Shown here: in pieces, positions 53,587 to 63,442 of the stretch
Position numbering within the stretch: position 1 is the first letter of the stretch
Layout: every line of letters starts with the position of its first letter
Notes under the pieces: model-generated
What the model was told of the DNA's origin: nothing
What the model saw: the letters and a program-made list of their open reading frames with translations, nothing else
Database searches by the model: none
Source of the DNA: Leptolinea sp964446955
GTDB lineage: Bacteria; Chloroflexota; Anaerolineae; Anaerolineales; Anaerolineaceae
Assembly: GCA_964446955.1 (NCBI GenBank)
Contig: CAYUQJ010000001.1
Span: forward strand, 124,001 to 188,000
DNA length: 64,000 nt
Direction: 5' to 3'
Position numbers and translations under genes: made by a program

Positions 53587-53730
53587 CCCAAGGCCTATTT
53601 ATTAGGTACAGTCACAGACGATAAATATGACTCAGAGTGTGACTTCCGGTCAATACATCATCGAAAAATACGGGATATGGTATTTGAGAACAACATTTCT
53701 CTAACACCGAACTTATTTCAGGAGCGATCC

Positions 53731-55209
53731 ATGAGAGTACTTCTCGTATATCCCGAATTCCCAGATACCTTCTGGAGTTTTAAACATGCACTTCAATTTG
53801 TGCGGAAGAGTGCATCCAATCCCCCTTTGGGGCTTGTTACGATTGCGGCTATGATCCCGGTAGATTGGGAGAAACGCCTGATCGATATGAATGTCCGTAA
53901 ATTAACCTATAGCGATATTCAATGGGCTGATATTGTTTTTATCAGCGCCATGACAATCCAAAGAGATTCAACACTTGATGTATCCCGGCGCATAAAAATG
54001 GCTGGTAAACAAATTGTCGCTGGTGGGCCGCTTTTCACCGGAGAATGGCAGGATTACCCTGACATTGATTATTTTGTACTGAACGAAGGAGAATTGACTT
54101 TTCCGCAATTTCTAAAAGATTTGGAAGCTGGAACCCTGAAAAAGGTTTACAGTACAAGTGAATTTGCCGATCTAAGTCAAACGCCGGTCCCAATGTGGGA
54201 ACTGGTTGAGATGAAACGGTACGATTCTATGTGCATTCAGTTCTCACGGGGTTGCCCATTTGCCTGTGAATTTTGTAACATCACCGCCATGCTTGGTCAT
54301 CGACCCAGGTTGAAAAGTGCTTCCCAGATCATAGCGGAACTGGATAAGTTGTACAGTCTTGGCTGGCGCCGGAACGTATTCTTTGTGGATGATAATTTCA
54401 TTGGAAATAAAAAAGCTCTAAAAGATGAAGTCCTTCCAGCCTTGATCGAATGGCGAAAGGATAAAGTGGGGACCCGGTTTATCACCGAAGCATCCATTAA
54501 TTTGGCGGATGATCCGGATCTAATGCAAATGATGGCGGATGCCGGTTTTATTTCTGTGTTTGTGGGGATCGAGACACCGGATGAATTGAGTCTCACGGAA
54601 TGCCACAAGACTCAAAACAAGGGACGTGATTTGATCGAGAGTGTGAGATGTCTGCAACATAACGGGTTACAAGTGATGGGTGGTTTCATTGTCGGTTTTG
54701 ATTCGGATACCACTTCGATTTTTCAACGGCAGATCGAATTTATCCAAAAAAGCGGAATTGTCACGGCAATGGTTGGACTGCTGCAGGCTCCTTTTGGAAC
54801 ACCGCTTTACGCACGGTTGAAAGCGGAGGGACGGCTGAATGAAGAAATGACCGGGGATAATACGGATGGGTCAACCAACATTATCCCGAAAATGGATATC
54901 CACGAGTTAAAACAGGGGTACGAAACCATTCTCAAAACGATCTATTCAGCAGAAGGTTTTTATAAGCGTGTAAAAACCTTCCTCTCCGAGTATCACCCCA
55001 AAAAAGCTCCCGTCCATCTTGAATTTCAGGAAGTATTGGCTTTATTCCGAACCGTTTGGAGATTGGGTATTCTCAGTCCAGATCGAGGTTACTACTGGGA
55101 TTTGATATTCTGGACGATTGTTCATGAGCCGGCCAAGTTGCCACTCGCCATAACTTTCACGGTTTACGGATATCATTTCAAGCGCGTGAGCGAGTTAAAC
55201 GTCTTGTAA
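53731..55209 (+). CDS. B12-binding radical SAM protein with DUF4070-like C-terminus
   Basis: The 492-residue protein has a B12-binding-like N-domain (MRVLLVYPEFPDTFWSFKHAL, NPPLGLVTIAAM) and a radical SAM core with the [4Fe-4S] motif Cys175-x3-Cys179-x2-Cys182 (GCPFACEFCNI). The rest matches my memory of the DUF4070 group. AGGAG lies about seven bases ahead of the ATG at 53731, so the longer frame from 53548, which overlaps the kinase gene, is not used. Cobalamin-dependent enzymes of this type often methylate inert carbons; the substrate here is unknown. Its N-domain may not keep the full DxHxxG motif. Confidence 0.85.
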   Translation: MRVLLVYPEFPDTFWSFKHALQFVRKSASNPPLGLVTIAAMIPVDWEKRLIDMNVRKLTYSDIQWADIVFISAMTIQRDSTLDVSRRIKMAGKQIVAGGPLFTGEWQDYPDIDYFVLNEGELTFPQFLKDLEAGTLKKVYSTSEFADLSQTPVPMWELVEMKRYDSMCIQFSRGCPFACEFCNITAMLGHRPRLKSASQIIAELDKLYSLGWRRNVFFVDDNFIGNKKALKDEVLPALIEWRKDKVGTRFITEASINLADDPDLMQMMADAGFISVFVGIETPDELSLTECHKTQNKGRDLIESVRCLQHNGLQVMGGFIVGFDSDTTSIFQRQIEFIQKSGIVTAMVGLLQAPFGTPLYARLKAEGRLNEEMTGDNTDGSTNIIPKMDIHELKQGYETILKTIYSAEGFYKRVKTFLSEYHPKKAPVHLEFQEVLALFRTVWRLGILSPDRGYYWDLIFWTIVHEPAKLPLAITFTVYGYHFKRVSELNVL

Positions 55210-55242
55210 CACAGTTTTTCAGGCAATAAAAAAAAGAAAAAG

Positions 55243-55280
55243 ACGCCGGTCAGTTCAGAACAAGCTGTCCGGCGTTTCTT
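55243..55280 (+). terminator. Candidate terminator after the radical SAM gene
   Basis: ACGCCGG (55243-55249) pairs with CCGGCGT (55269-55275), with five inner pairs (CAGTT with GAGCTG-like wobble) and a short T-rich tail TTTCTTG. The tail is imperfect, so strength is uncertain. An A-run precedes the stem. Confidence 0.6.
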
Positions 55281-55344
55281 GTCCGTGATAATTCCTAAAG
55301 CATCAGGTTGGGCTGCTGTATTTTCAGGTATACTATCGGCGATT

Positions 55345-57144
55345 ATGATAGAGCGAATCCGTAATTTTTGCATTATTGCCCATATTGATCATGGGAAATC
55401 AACTCTGGCTGATCGGCTTCTTCAGTTGACCGGGACCATTTCTGAACGTGAAATGACTGCCCAGGTACTAGACAGCATGGATCTAGAAAGAGAAAAGGGC
55501 GTTACCATCAAAGCTTCTGCTGTCCGCATGATGTACACAGCCAATGATGGGATTGCTTACGAATACAACCTGATCGATACTCCCGGGCATGTTGATTTTA
55601 GTTATGAGGTCAGCCGGGCACTTGCCGCGTGTGAAGGAGCTTTACTGGTAGTTGATGCGACACAGGGTATCGAAGCTCAAACCCTGGCTAATCTTTATCT
55701 CGCACTTGAGTCGAACCTGGTAATTATCCCTGTCATCAACAAGATCGACCTGCCATCCGCCAGACCGGATGAAATTGCGCAGGACTTGAGTAATCTGTTG
55801 GGTTTTCCTCCGGAAAGAATCCCGCGCATATCGGCGAAAGATGGAACCAATGTTGATCAGGTTCTGGAAATTATTGCGAAAGAAGTTCCCCCGCCAAAAG
55901 GACAGGTTGATGCAAAGACCAGGGCGCTGATTTTTGATTCACACTACGATAGTTATAAGGGGGTCGTAGCATATATCCGCGTATTTGAAGGTGCAATCTC
56001 ATCGCGAGATGAGCTTTACCTGATGATCCATCAAGCTAATGTTAAACCGGTTGAGATTGGTGTTTTCGTTCCAACAATGAAAACGATTGACAAATTGGAG
56101 GCAGGCGATGTGGGATACATCGCAACCGGGTTGAAGTCTGTAACTGAATGCCGGGTTGGCGATACTGTGACCCTTTCCAATAACAAGGCTTCCAATCCGC
56201 TCCCCGGTTACCGGCATCCGAAACCGATGGTATTTGCCGGGATTTATCCGGTGGAAGGCGAAGATTATCCGGAACTGAAAGACGCATTGGAAAAACTCCA
56301 GTTGAATGACGCGTCATTGATCTTTGAGCCTGAGACCAGTCAGGCTCTCAACTTCGGTTTCCGCTGTGGCTTCCTGGGGCTTTTTCACATGGAAATTATC
56401 CAGGAGAGGCTGGAACGGGAATATGACCTGGATATTATTGTCACGGCTCCATCGGTTGAGTATGAAGTCCATATGCATGATGGTAAAGTCCAAGTCATCG
56501 ATTCGCCTGTGCAATTACCGGATGAAGGTCTGATCGAAGAGATACGAGAGCCGTGGATGAATCTGGAGATATTCAGTCCCACCGATTATTATGGGCCGAT
56601 TATGGAATTGGTCACGAAACGACGCGGGATTTTTAAAGAACAGGATTATCCGGCGCCCAACCGTGTCCAGTTAAAATTTGAGATTCCACTCTCCGAGATC
56701 ATTGTCAATTTCTTTGATGAGCTGAAATCACGCACGCGTGGATACGCGTCTATGGATTACCATTTTGCCGATTACAGACCCGGGAATCTGGTTAAACTGG
56801 AAGTGCTGGTCAATCAGGACCCGGTTGACGCGTTGGCGTCCATTGTTCACAAGGACGAAGCCTATCATCGGGGACAAAGCCTGGTAACCCGCTTGAAAGA
56901 CATTATTCCCCGTCAGCAGTTTGATGTGCCTGTTCAGGCAGCGGCTGGTGGGCGGGTAATTTCCCGGGCAAATATTAAAGCGATGCGAAAAGATGTATTG
57001 TCCAAATGCTATGGCGGTGATATTACCCGGAAAAACAAACTGCTTGACAAGCAGAAAAAAGGCAAAAAACGCATGAAATTGGTCGGCAAAGTGGAGATTC
57101 CTCAAGCCGCTTTTATGGCCGTACTACAGCGGGAGGAAGAGTGA
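55345..57144 (+). CDS. lepA: Elongation factor 4 (LepA)
   Basis: LepA is a translational GTPase that back-translocates or rescues ribosomes under stress. The 599-residue protein has G1 AHIDHGKST, the G3 DTPGHVDFSYEVSRAL, NKIDLP (G4), and a C-terminal domain with KKGKKRMKLVGKVEIPQAAF, specific to LepA. I start at ATG 55345, giving MIERIRNFCIIAHIDHG; the frame opens at 55279 but lies in the upstream terminator region. A TATACT (55329-55334) may be its -10 box. Confidence 0.96.
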   Translation: MIERIRNFCIIAHIDHGKSTLADRLLQLTGTISEREMTAQVLDSMDLEREKGVTIKASAVRMMYTANDGIAYEYNLIDTPGHVDFSYEVSRALAACEGALLVVDATQGIEAQTLANLYLALESNLVIIPVINKIDLPSARPDEIAQDLSNLLGFPPERIPRISAKDGTNVDQVLEIIAKEVPPPKGQVDAKTRALIFDSHYDSYKGVVAYIRVFEGAISSRDELYLMIHQANVKPVEIGVFVPTMKTIDKLEAGDVGYIATGLKSVTECRVGDTVTLSNNKASNPLPGYRHPKPMVFAGIYPVEGEDYPELKDALEKLQLNDASLIFEPETSQALNFGFRCGFLGLFHMEIIQERLEREYDLDIIVTAPSVEYEVHMHDGKVQVIDSPVQLPDEGLIEEIREPWMNLEIFSPTDYYGPIMELVTKRRGIFKEQDYPAPNRVQLKFEIPLSEIIVNFFDELKSRTRGYASMDYHFADYRPGNLVKLEVLVNQDPVDALASIVHKDEAYHRGQSLVTRLKDIIPRQQFDVPVQAAAGGRVISRANIKAMRKDVLSKCYGGDITRKNKLLDKQKKGKKRMKLVGKVEIPQAAFMAVLQREEE

Positions 57145-58172
57145 CGGAAGCAAAATCCAATCGCTGGAATAGCATTAAACGCTGGTTACCGGGTTTTCTT
57201 ATCAGTGTTGTTGCGCTCTACCTGGTTTTTAATCTGGTAAACGTGAACGACCTGCAAAAATCATTGACCTTGATCAACCCGGTTTTTATTCTGTTCTCGG
57301 TTGTCTTGACCATTCTGTTTTGTTTAGTCCGGTCTTTTTCGTGGCGAATCCTGCTGGACCGAAAGCCGGCAATCAAACAAACTTTTTTTGCGATTAATGT
57401 GGGTTATTTGTTAAATAACCTTTTTCCATTTCGGGCGGGTGAGATTGGCCGGGCTGTCCTGTTGGGACAGACAACAGGATTGGGAACTTTCCATGTTCTC
57501 TCAACAATCATAATCGAACGTGCTTTTGACCTGGCGTTCGCTGCATTACTGCTTCTCAGTTCGCTTCCCCTGGCTTTGGGATTGGACTGGGCAAAACCCG
57601 TCGCCTACACCACACTGGTGCTGGTTGTCATTGGAATAACGGCATTATTTCTCATTGCCCGGAACACGGCAACCGTTCACAGCTGGGTGGTCAAAGGTCC
57701 GGGAAAGATTTCATTTGTCAAGAAGTATTTGGTTCCATATCTGGACAATCTTCTGGAAGGTCTTGGAGCATTAACAAAACCACAGATGTTTTTAGCTGCA
57801 GTCTTCTGGATAGCTGTTTCATGGTTTATTGGAGTCATGAACTACTATATTGTCCTGTTATCCATTGTCCCCAACGCACCATTTTGGTGGGGCGTACTGA
57901 TAGACTCATTGTTAGCCATGGGAATAGCCATTCCTTCGGCGCCTGCTGCGATCGGTGTATTTGAAGCGTCCCTGGTTGCAGCTCTGGCACTCGTCGATAT
58001 TGACGCGTCCACGGCTCTGGCATATGCCGTAATCATGCATTTTGTTCAATTTGGTGTGACCGGGATCCTTGGTATGATTGGTCTAATGAAAGAAGGGCGA
58101 TCTTTGGGTTCAATATTCAAGGCAGCTCAATCTCAAAAAGAATTAGCCTCAACCCCTTCCGAAGACGTATAG
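57141..58172 (+). CDS. Lysylphosphatidylglycerol-synthase-like (flippase-like, UPF0104) membrane protein
   Basis: The 343-residue protein has about eight to nine helices and the family block FFAINVGYLLNNLFPFRAGEIGRAVLLG, then STIIIERAFDLAFAALLL, and APAAIGVFEASLVAALAL. The family shares the flippase domain of MprF and is common next to glycosyltransferases. The start is GTG at 57141, overlapping the lepA stop (GTGA) with GGGAGGA ahead. Here it leads the glycan cluster and may move or flip a lipid-linked sugar. This is inference. Confidence 0.85.
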   Translation: MTEAKSNRWNSIKRWLPGFLISVVALYLVFNLVNVNDLQKSLTLINPVFILFSVVLTILFCLVRSFSWRILLDRKPAIKQTFFAINVGYLLNNLFPFRAGEIGRAVLLGQTTGLGTFHVLSTIIIERAFDLAFAALLLLSSLPLALGLDWAKPVAYTTLVLVVIGITALFLIARNTATVHSWVVKGPGKISFVKKYLVPYLDNLLEGLGALTKPQMFLAAVFWIAVSWFIGVMNYYIVLLSIVPNAPFWWGVLIDSLLAMGIAIPSAPAAIGVFEASLVAALALVDIDASTALAYAVIMHFVQFGVTGILGMIGLMKEGRSLGSIFKAAQSQKELASTPSEDV

Positions 58173-58192
58173 GGAAATCGGAGAATACGAAC

Positions 58193-59218
58193 GTGAAAAC
58201 ATATCTTATTACTGGCGGAGCAGGTTTTATTGGATCGAATTATGTAAACCGTTTATTAAAACGGGGAGACAGGGTGATCGTCTATGACAATCTGACCCGT
58301 AATGGATCGAAAAGAAATATCGAATGGCTTCGCGACCAATACGGAAGGGATGCGTTTCATCTCATTATCGAAGATGTAAGAAAAGCGGACACAATAACCG
58401 AAGCGGCTGCCGAGGCGGATGTCATCATACATTTGGCTGGACAGGTGGCTGTCACAACTTCGGTAAACCGTCCCCGTGATGATTTTGAAGTCAATGCTTT
58501 GGGGACTTTCAATACGCTGGAAGCCGCGCGTAGTTCAAAGAAAAAACCGATTTTTATTTACGCGTCAACGAACAAGGTGTACGGTGGTATGGAACAGGTG
58601 AGGGTGAGGGAAACTCCTACCCGGTATGAGTATGAAGACTACCCTGAAGGGATATCGGAAGAAATGCCGGTGGATTTCCATTCTCCTTATGGATGCTCAA
58701 AAGGCTGCGGTGATCAGTATGTACACGATTATGCCCGGATCTATGGGATGAAGACCGTGGTAATGCGGCAGAGTTGTATCTACGGTACACGGCAATTTGG
58801 TGTGGAAGACCAGGGTTGGGTAGCCTGGTTTGTGATTGCGGCTGCTGCGAATCGAAAGATGACCATTTATGGTGATGGCAAGCAGGTGCGTGATCTTCTC
58901 TTTGTGGATGATTTATTGAATGTGTATGATCTTGCCATAGCCAATATCAAAACTGCAGCGGGCAAGATATACAACATAGGCGGCGGCAGCAAGAATGTGA
59001 TGTCTGTATGGGAAGAGTTTGGCCCGATGCTTGAAAAACTGGTAGACCATCCTCTTCCGGTTGAGCGTTCTGATTGGCGCCCCGGTGATCAACGGATCTA
59101 TGTTTCTGATATTCGGAAGGCTCAAGTTGACCTGGGTTGGAATCCCCAAACTGGTGTGGAGGAAGGAATTCAAAAGTTGTATGATTGGGTGAGATCAAAT
59201 ATCCACCTATTCCAATAA
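58193..59218 (+). CDS. NAD-dependent nucleotide-sugar epimerase, CDP-paratose 2-epimerase-like
   Basis: The 341-residue extended short-chain dehydrogenase has the Rossmann motif TGGAGFIGSN, STNKVYGG, and the catalytic Tyr-x3-Lys in SPYGCSKGCGDQYV. The NKVYG and RQSCIYGTRQFGVEDQGWVAWF stretches resemble CDP-paratose 2-epimerase (CDP-tyvelose epimerase). It starts at a GTG (58193) with GGAGA about eight bases upstream. Its role is to provide an unusual hexose for the glycosyltransferases downstream. UDP-glucose 4-epimerase is the alternative. Confidence 0.85.
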   Translation: MKTYLITGGAGFIGSNYVNRLLKRGDRVIVYDNLTRNGSKRNIEWLRDQYGRDAFHLIIEDVRKADTITEAAAEADVIIHLAGQVAVTTSVNRPRDDFEVNALGTFNTLEAARSSKKKPIFIYASTNKVYGGMEQVRVRETPTRYEYEDYPEGISEEMPVDFHSPYGCSKGCGDQYVHDYARIYGMKTVVMRQSCIYGTRQFGVEDQGWVAWFVIAAAANRKMTIYGDGKQVRDLLFVDDLLNVYDLAIANIKTAAGKIYNIGGGSKNVMSVWEEFGPMLEKLVDHPLPVERSDWRPGDQRIYVSDIRKAQVDLGWNPQTGVEEGIQKLYDWVRSNIHLFQ

Positions 59219-59233
59219 TCCCGTTTTGCCTCC

Positions 59234-60409
59234 ATGCGTATACTCATAGCCCTGACGTATTACAGACCGCACACAAGCGGATTGACCATTTATGCCGAAC
59301 GAATTGCCAGAGCGTTGGTAAAACGTGGGCATGTGGTAACTGTACTTACTTCACATTACCGGAAAGATTTACCATACGAAGAAATCATCGACGGAGTACG
59401 GATCATTCGCATTCCGGTACTCGCGCGTATCAGCAAAGGTGTGATAATGCCAACCTTTGGCATAGCTGCCAATAAGCTGGTGGCGGAAAATGATTGGATA
59501 CAGCTTCATCTACCACAGTTTGATGCTGCGGGTGTTGCTCTGCGCGGTCGAATGCTGCGAAGACCCACGGTTGTTACCTATCACTGCGATCTGCATATGC
59601 CTCCCGGTTTACTTGCGTGGTTGGCGAATCAGGGTGTGTTGTTGATGAATGACCTGACGGCACGCTTTACCCACAAAATAGTCACCTATACCCGGGACTA
59701 TGCCGAGAATTCTCCTTATCTTTCCGGGTATTTGAACAAGATCCAAATAATCTCACCACCGGTAACACTTCCGGCGACAACCGATGCCAGGGTGGAAGAC
59801 TTTATCCGCGAAAACAATCGGGAAAAGCGTTCGCCTGTTATTGGTATGGCTGCACGGTTGGCGACAGAGAAAGGTGTTGAAATTTTACTGGGAGCATTAC
59901 CCGGAATATTGAAAGAATTTCCGGATACTCGTGTGTTGTTTGCCGGACCATATCAGAATATTGTTGGCGAAGAAGCTTATGCCCGCCGTCTTACTCCCCG
60001 AATTACGGAATTAGAGAAAGCTGGAGTCTGGAAATTTGTTGGCGAACTTGACCCGAGTCATATGGCGGCTTTTTACAGATCGATTGATGTTTTAGTCCTT
60101 CCCAGCCTCAATTCGACAGAAGCATTTGGGCTTGTACAGATTGAAGCCATGATGAATGGAGTGCCCTGTGTTGCTTCAAACCTGCCGGGTGTGCGCCAGC
60201 CAGTAGAGCGTCACTCGATGGGACGTATTGCTGAAATAGGCAGTGTTGACAGTCTTTCGAACGCCGTCATAGATGTCTTAAAGAATAAAGAAACCATGAA
60301 AACCGACATGGAAGAGATCAATTTTGAATATGATCCTGATCGGATCGCTGTATGCTATGAAGAGCTATTCACCGAGATTACGGAAGAAATTAAACCTAAT
60401 GAAGAATAA
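59234..60409 (+). CDS. Glycosyltransferase family 4 protein
   Basis: The 391-residue GT-B enzyme has an N-terminal ALTYYRPHTSGLTIYAERIARAL (glycine-loop region) and the C-terminal GMAARLATEKGVEILLGAL and PSLNSTEAFGLVQIEAMMNGVPCVASNLPG (E-x7-E donor site). It should transfer a sugar from an NDP-sugar, retaining, at the cytoplasmic face. It is 15 bases after the epimerase gene and overlaps the methyltransferase gene by 11 bases. Confidence 0.9.
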   Translation: MRILIALTYYRPHTSGLTIYAERIARALVKRGHVVTVLTSHYRKDLPYEEIIDGVRIIRIPVLARISKGVIMPTFGIAANKLVAENDWIQLHLPQFDAAGVALRGRMLRRPTVVTYHCDLHMPPGLLAWLANQGVLLMNDLTARFTHKIVTYTRDYAENSPYLSGYLNKIQIISPPVTLPATTDARVEDFIRENNREKRSPVIGMAARLATEKGVEILLGALPGILKEFPDTRVLFAGPYQNIVGEEAYARRLTPRITELEKAGVWKFVGELDPSHMAAFYRSIDVLVLPSLNSTEAFGLVQIEAMMNGVPCVASNLPGVRQPVERHSMGRIAEIGSVDSLSNAVIDVLKNKETMKTDMEEINFEYDPDRIAVCYEELFTEITEEIKPNEE

Positions 60410-61211
60410 AGACACCACGAACTCTAAAGATTACCTCTGGCTACACTTGAAAGAACTACCTTATTTCCGTGCCATCCTGCGCGCGGTGGAAGCCCGCCAG
60501 TATCAATCCTTTCATCTGGAACATCCCATTCTTGATCTGGGCTGTGGGGATGGACATTTTGTTACGATTGCCATGGATGAGAAAGTCGATGTGGGGATTG
60601 ATCCATGGACAGGCCCGGTTCGTCTGGCACAAAAGAATAATGGGTATGAAATGGTAGTTCAGGGAAGTGGTTATACATTACCTTTTCCTGATGATCATTT
60701 TTCCAGTGCGTTAAGCAATTCTGTACTTGAGCACATCCCTGATCTGGATACAACCCTTAAAGAGATGTCCCGGGTAATGAAGCCAGGTGCCAAATTTGCA
60801 TTTTGCGTTCCCAATCATAAATTTCTTGGCAACCTGTCTGTGTCAGGATTTTTTGATCGTATTGGCTTGAAGTTCCTGGGAAATATCTACAGAAGATTTT
60901 TTAACAAGGTTTGCCGCCACATACATTGTGATGATCGCATTGTTTGGGAAAAACGGCTCAATACGGCAGGACTTGAAATTGAAAAGACCTGGGATTATTT
61001 TTCCCCAAACGCGCTGCATATATTAGAGTGGGGCCATTATTTTGGATTGCCTTCCCTTGTGATGCATTTTCTGACCCGCAGATGGAACCTTGTTGAAAGC
61101 AAATGGAACTTCGTTCTGGCTGAAAAGATCGTCAAACCGGTCTATGAAGAGCCAAACGAACAACCTGTTGGAGTCTATTCATTCTATATCGTTCGAAAAA
61201 AGGCCATTTGA
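60399..61211 (+). CDS. Class I SAM-dependent methyltransferase in a glycan cluster
   Basis: The 270-residue protein has motif I ILDLGCGDGHFVTIAM, the GIDPWTGPVRLA acidic turn, and SSALSNSVLEHIPDLD (type 11-like), followed by an MKPGAKFAFCVPNH strand. I start at ATG 60399, overlapping the GT4 stop; the frame opens at 60324 inside that gene. The target may be a sugar or a lipid-linked glycan, judged only from context. Confidence 0.82.
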   Translation: MKNKDTTNSKDYLWLHLKELPYFRAILRAVEARQYQSFHLEHPILDLGCGDGHFVTIAMDEKVDVGIDPWTGPVRLAQKNNGYEMVVQGSGYTLPFPDDHFSSALSNSVLEHIPDLDTTLKEMSRVMKPGAKFAFCVPNHKFLGNLSVSGFFDRIGLKFLGNIYRRFFNKVCRHIHCDDRIVWEKRLNTAGLEIEKTWDYFSPNALHILEWGHYFGLPSLVMHFLTRRWNLVESKWNFVLAEKIVKPVYEEPNEQPVGVYSFYIVRKKAI

Positions 61212-61269
61212 TCGCGCGGTTACCTACAACGAGTGGGGTAAAATTTACATCTGACGCACGGAGATCACG

Positions 61270-63441
61270 ATGACGATTCCAGAAAAACCGGAACCCAGTG
61301 TGCTGGATTATCTGAAAGGAAAACTATTCCCCGGGAGAAATCCCGAGGTTATGATACCCGATTCCAATAATGTGACTGTTGTCACCGAAAATTTTGAAGA
61401 ATCTGCTGCAACGAGCGGAAGGAAGCGAAAGAAACTCGGCTTTTTCTGGCAGTTGGTATTCATTCTGATTGTTATCCTGGTTGGGCAACAATTGCTTGAA
61501 CCGCCCAGCCCGTCTCCCATTTTCGCGCTTATCTTTTACGGTTGTGCCGTTCTATTGATCATTTTGCATTGGTTTCAAAACCGGTATGACGTTGACCTCT
61601 ATCCCTATGAAGAGAGCGAACCTACCGGATTAATTATCCATCCTTCTTTCCTCTACGCTTCGATTGGAACGGGAATTCTCGCAACAATTATGTTCACGGG
61701 AAACCGGTTTAACAGTTTCAATTTACTGGTGTGGACCGTTTCCATTCTGTTCTTTGTGGCTGCGTTTCTGAAACCTGTTACATGGACCCGGGCAACAGAA
61801 ATTGTTGCCGACATTTTGAACCCCATAATTCATAAAGGGCTCAATTTCCGAATCAAACCATGGCATCTTTTGTTTGGTTTTGTTTTCCTGATAACTCTGT
61901 TTTTCCGGTTTTACCGGCTTGACGAAGTTCCGGGGGAAATGATCAGCGATCACGCGGAAAAGCTGTTGGATGTTTATGATTTATTGAATGGGATGGTGGT
62001 TACATATTTCACTCGAAACACCGGGCGGGAAGCATTTCAAATGTACCTTTCCGCCGCAGTAGCACGCATTTTTGATACCGGTATTGCATTCCTTACTTTA
62101 AAAATCGGGACAGTCATTCTGGGGGTTTTCACCGCGATATTCATGTATTTTCTGGGCAAAGAATTGGGAAACCGCCGTGTGGGTATGCTCGCATTTTTGC
62201 TCTCCGGGATAGGTTATTGGCCAAATGTCATTTCCCGTATCGGGTTGCGATTCACACTCTATCCCGCCTTTACCGCACCCGCTTTATATTTCTTCTTTAA
62301 AGGGATTCGCCGCAAGAATATTTTTGACTTTATTCTCTCCGGGATTTTTGTCGGGATTGGTTTGCATGGTTACAGTTCATACCGGGTTGTCCCCGTATTG
62401 TTAATCCTGGGGATAATCCTCTATCTGATGCATCATTGGAACAAGCCCAATTTTCGGTTTGCCATTACCGCTCTTGTTGTGACAGGGATTGCCGCACTTA
62501 TTTTGTTTATCCCTCTGTTGAGATATATCATGGATCAATGGAATATGTTTATCTTCCGGGCCATGACCCGAGTGGGTACGATTGAACAACCTTTGCCCGG
62601 TCCGGCGTGGAAAATTTTCTTAAGCAATCTGTGGTGGGCTGTAATTATGCCATTTTGGAATAATGGCACAATCTGGGTACATTCAATTCCTTACCGCCCG
62701 GCGCTGGATATATTATCAGCCGCTGCTTACCTTGCGGGACTGGTATTCAGTATTCTGCGTTATATCCGTCACAGGGATTGGCGCATCCCATTTCTGTTAC
62801 TTTCTATTCCCTTTCTTATGTTGCCTTCCATTATTTCCCTGGCATTTCCAGAAGAAAATCCTTGTTTAAACCGCCCGGCCGGGGCACTGGTCCCAATTTT
62901 CATTATTGCCGCACAGGGGTTGGATATCCTTATTCATAACTTGTTCAAGCAGGCAAAGGAATCAGGCGGGCGGGCAAAGGTTGTAATATTGACAGGGATA
63001 TTGCTCTCGTTAACTATCTGGCAAAACTATGACCTGGTTTTTAATAATTACGCCAAAAACTATAAGGAAAGTGCCTGGAACACGTCTGAACTGGGTGATG
63101 TTGCCCGAAATTTCATTGCCGTTTATGGTGACCCTGATTCGGTTTATGTTGTTGGGTTTCCCCATTGGGTGGATACCAGACTGGTCGCGATTGTATCCGG
63201 TCATCCTGAAAAAGATTATGCCATTTGGCCCGATCAATTTAGTGATACATTGAGCAATCAACGGGCTAAACTATTCCTGGTAAAACCTGATGATACGGCT
63301 TCATTGGATCAGCTCAGGAAGATGTATCCTGAATACTTTGAAACCGTGTATACCAGTGAAATTGACAGTCATAGTTTTGTAATGTTTATGGTTCCTCCTG
63401 AAATAAATTCGATAGAAGAGGCTGAAAATCCGGTTCCGTGA
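61270..63441 (+). CDS. GT-C type membrane glycosyltransferase (GT39-like)
   Basis: The 723-residue protein has a cytoplasmic N-terminus, about 11-13 transmembrane helices, and a soluble C-terminal part (from about 600). After the third helix pair it shows RFYRLDEVPGEMISDHAEKLLDVYDLL, where the DHAE acidic motif matches the first outside loop of GT-C enzymes that use polyprenyl-phosphate sugars. GGAG precedes the ATG by about seven bases. The likely reaction is sugar transfer outside the membrane. The acceptor could be protein, lipid or polysaccharide. Confidence 0.82.
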   Translation: MTIPEKPEPSVLDYLKGKLFPGRNPEVMIPDSNNVTVVTENFEESAATSGRKRKKLGFFWQLVFILIVILVGQQLLEPPSPSPIFALIFYGCAVLLIILHWFQNRYDVDLYPYEESEPTGLIIHPSFLYASIGTGILATIMFTGNRFNSFNLLVWTVSILFFVAAFLKPVTWTRATEIVADILNPIIHKGLNFRIKPWHLLFGFVFLITLFFRFYRLDEVPGEMISDHAEKLLDVYDLLNGMVVTYFTRNTGREAFQMYLSAAVARIFDTGIAFLTLKIGTVILGVFTAIFMYFLGKELGNRRVGMLAFLLSGIGYWPNVISRIGLRFTLYPAFTAPALYFFFKGIRRKNIFDFILSGIFVGIGLHGYSSYRVVPVLLILGIILYLMHHWNKPNFRFAITALVVTGIAALILFIPLLRYIMDQWNMFIFRAMTRVGTIEQPLPGPAWKIFLSNLWWAVIMPFWNNGTIWVHSIPYRPALDILSAAAYLAGLVFSILRYIRHRDWRIPFLLLSIPFLMLPSIISLAFPEENPCLNRPAGALVPIFIIAAQGLDILIHNLFKQAKESGGRAKVVILTGILLSLTIWQNYDLVFNNYAKNYKESAWNTSELGDVARNFIAVYGDPDSVYVVGFPHWVDTRLVAIVSGHPEKDYAIWPDQFSDTLSNQRAKLFLVKPDDTASLDQLRKMYPEYFETVYTSEIDSHSFVMFMVPPEINSIEEAENPVP

Positions 63442-63442
63442 T

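Noticed and set aside
53548..53730. N-terminal 61-residue extension of the radical SAM gene
   Set aside because: It overlaps the kinase gene, has no ribosome site, and AGGAG marks the start at 53731.
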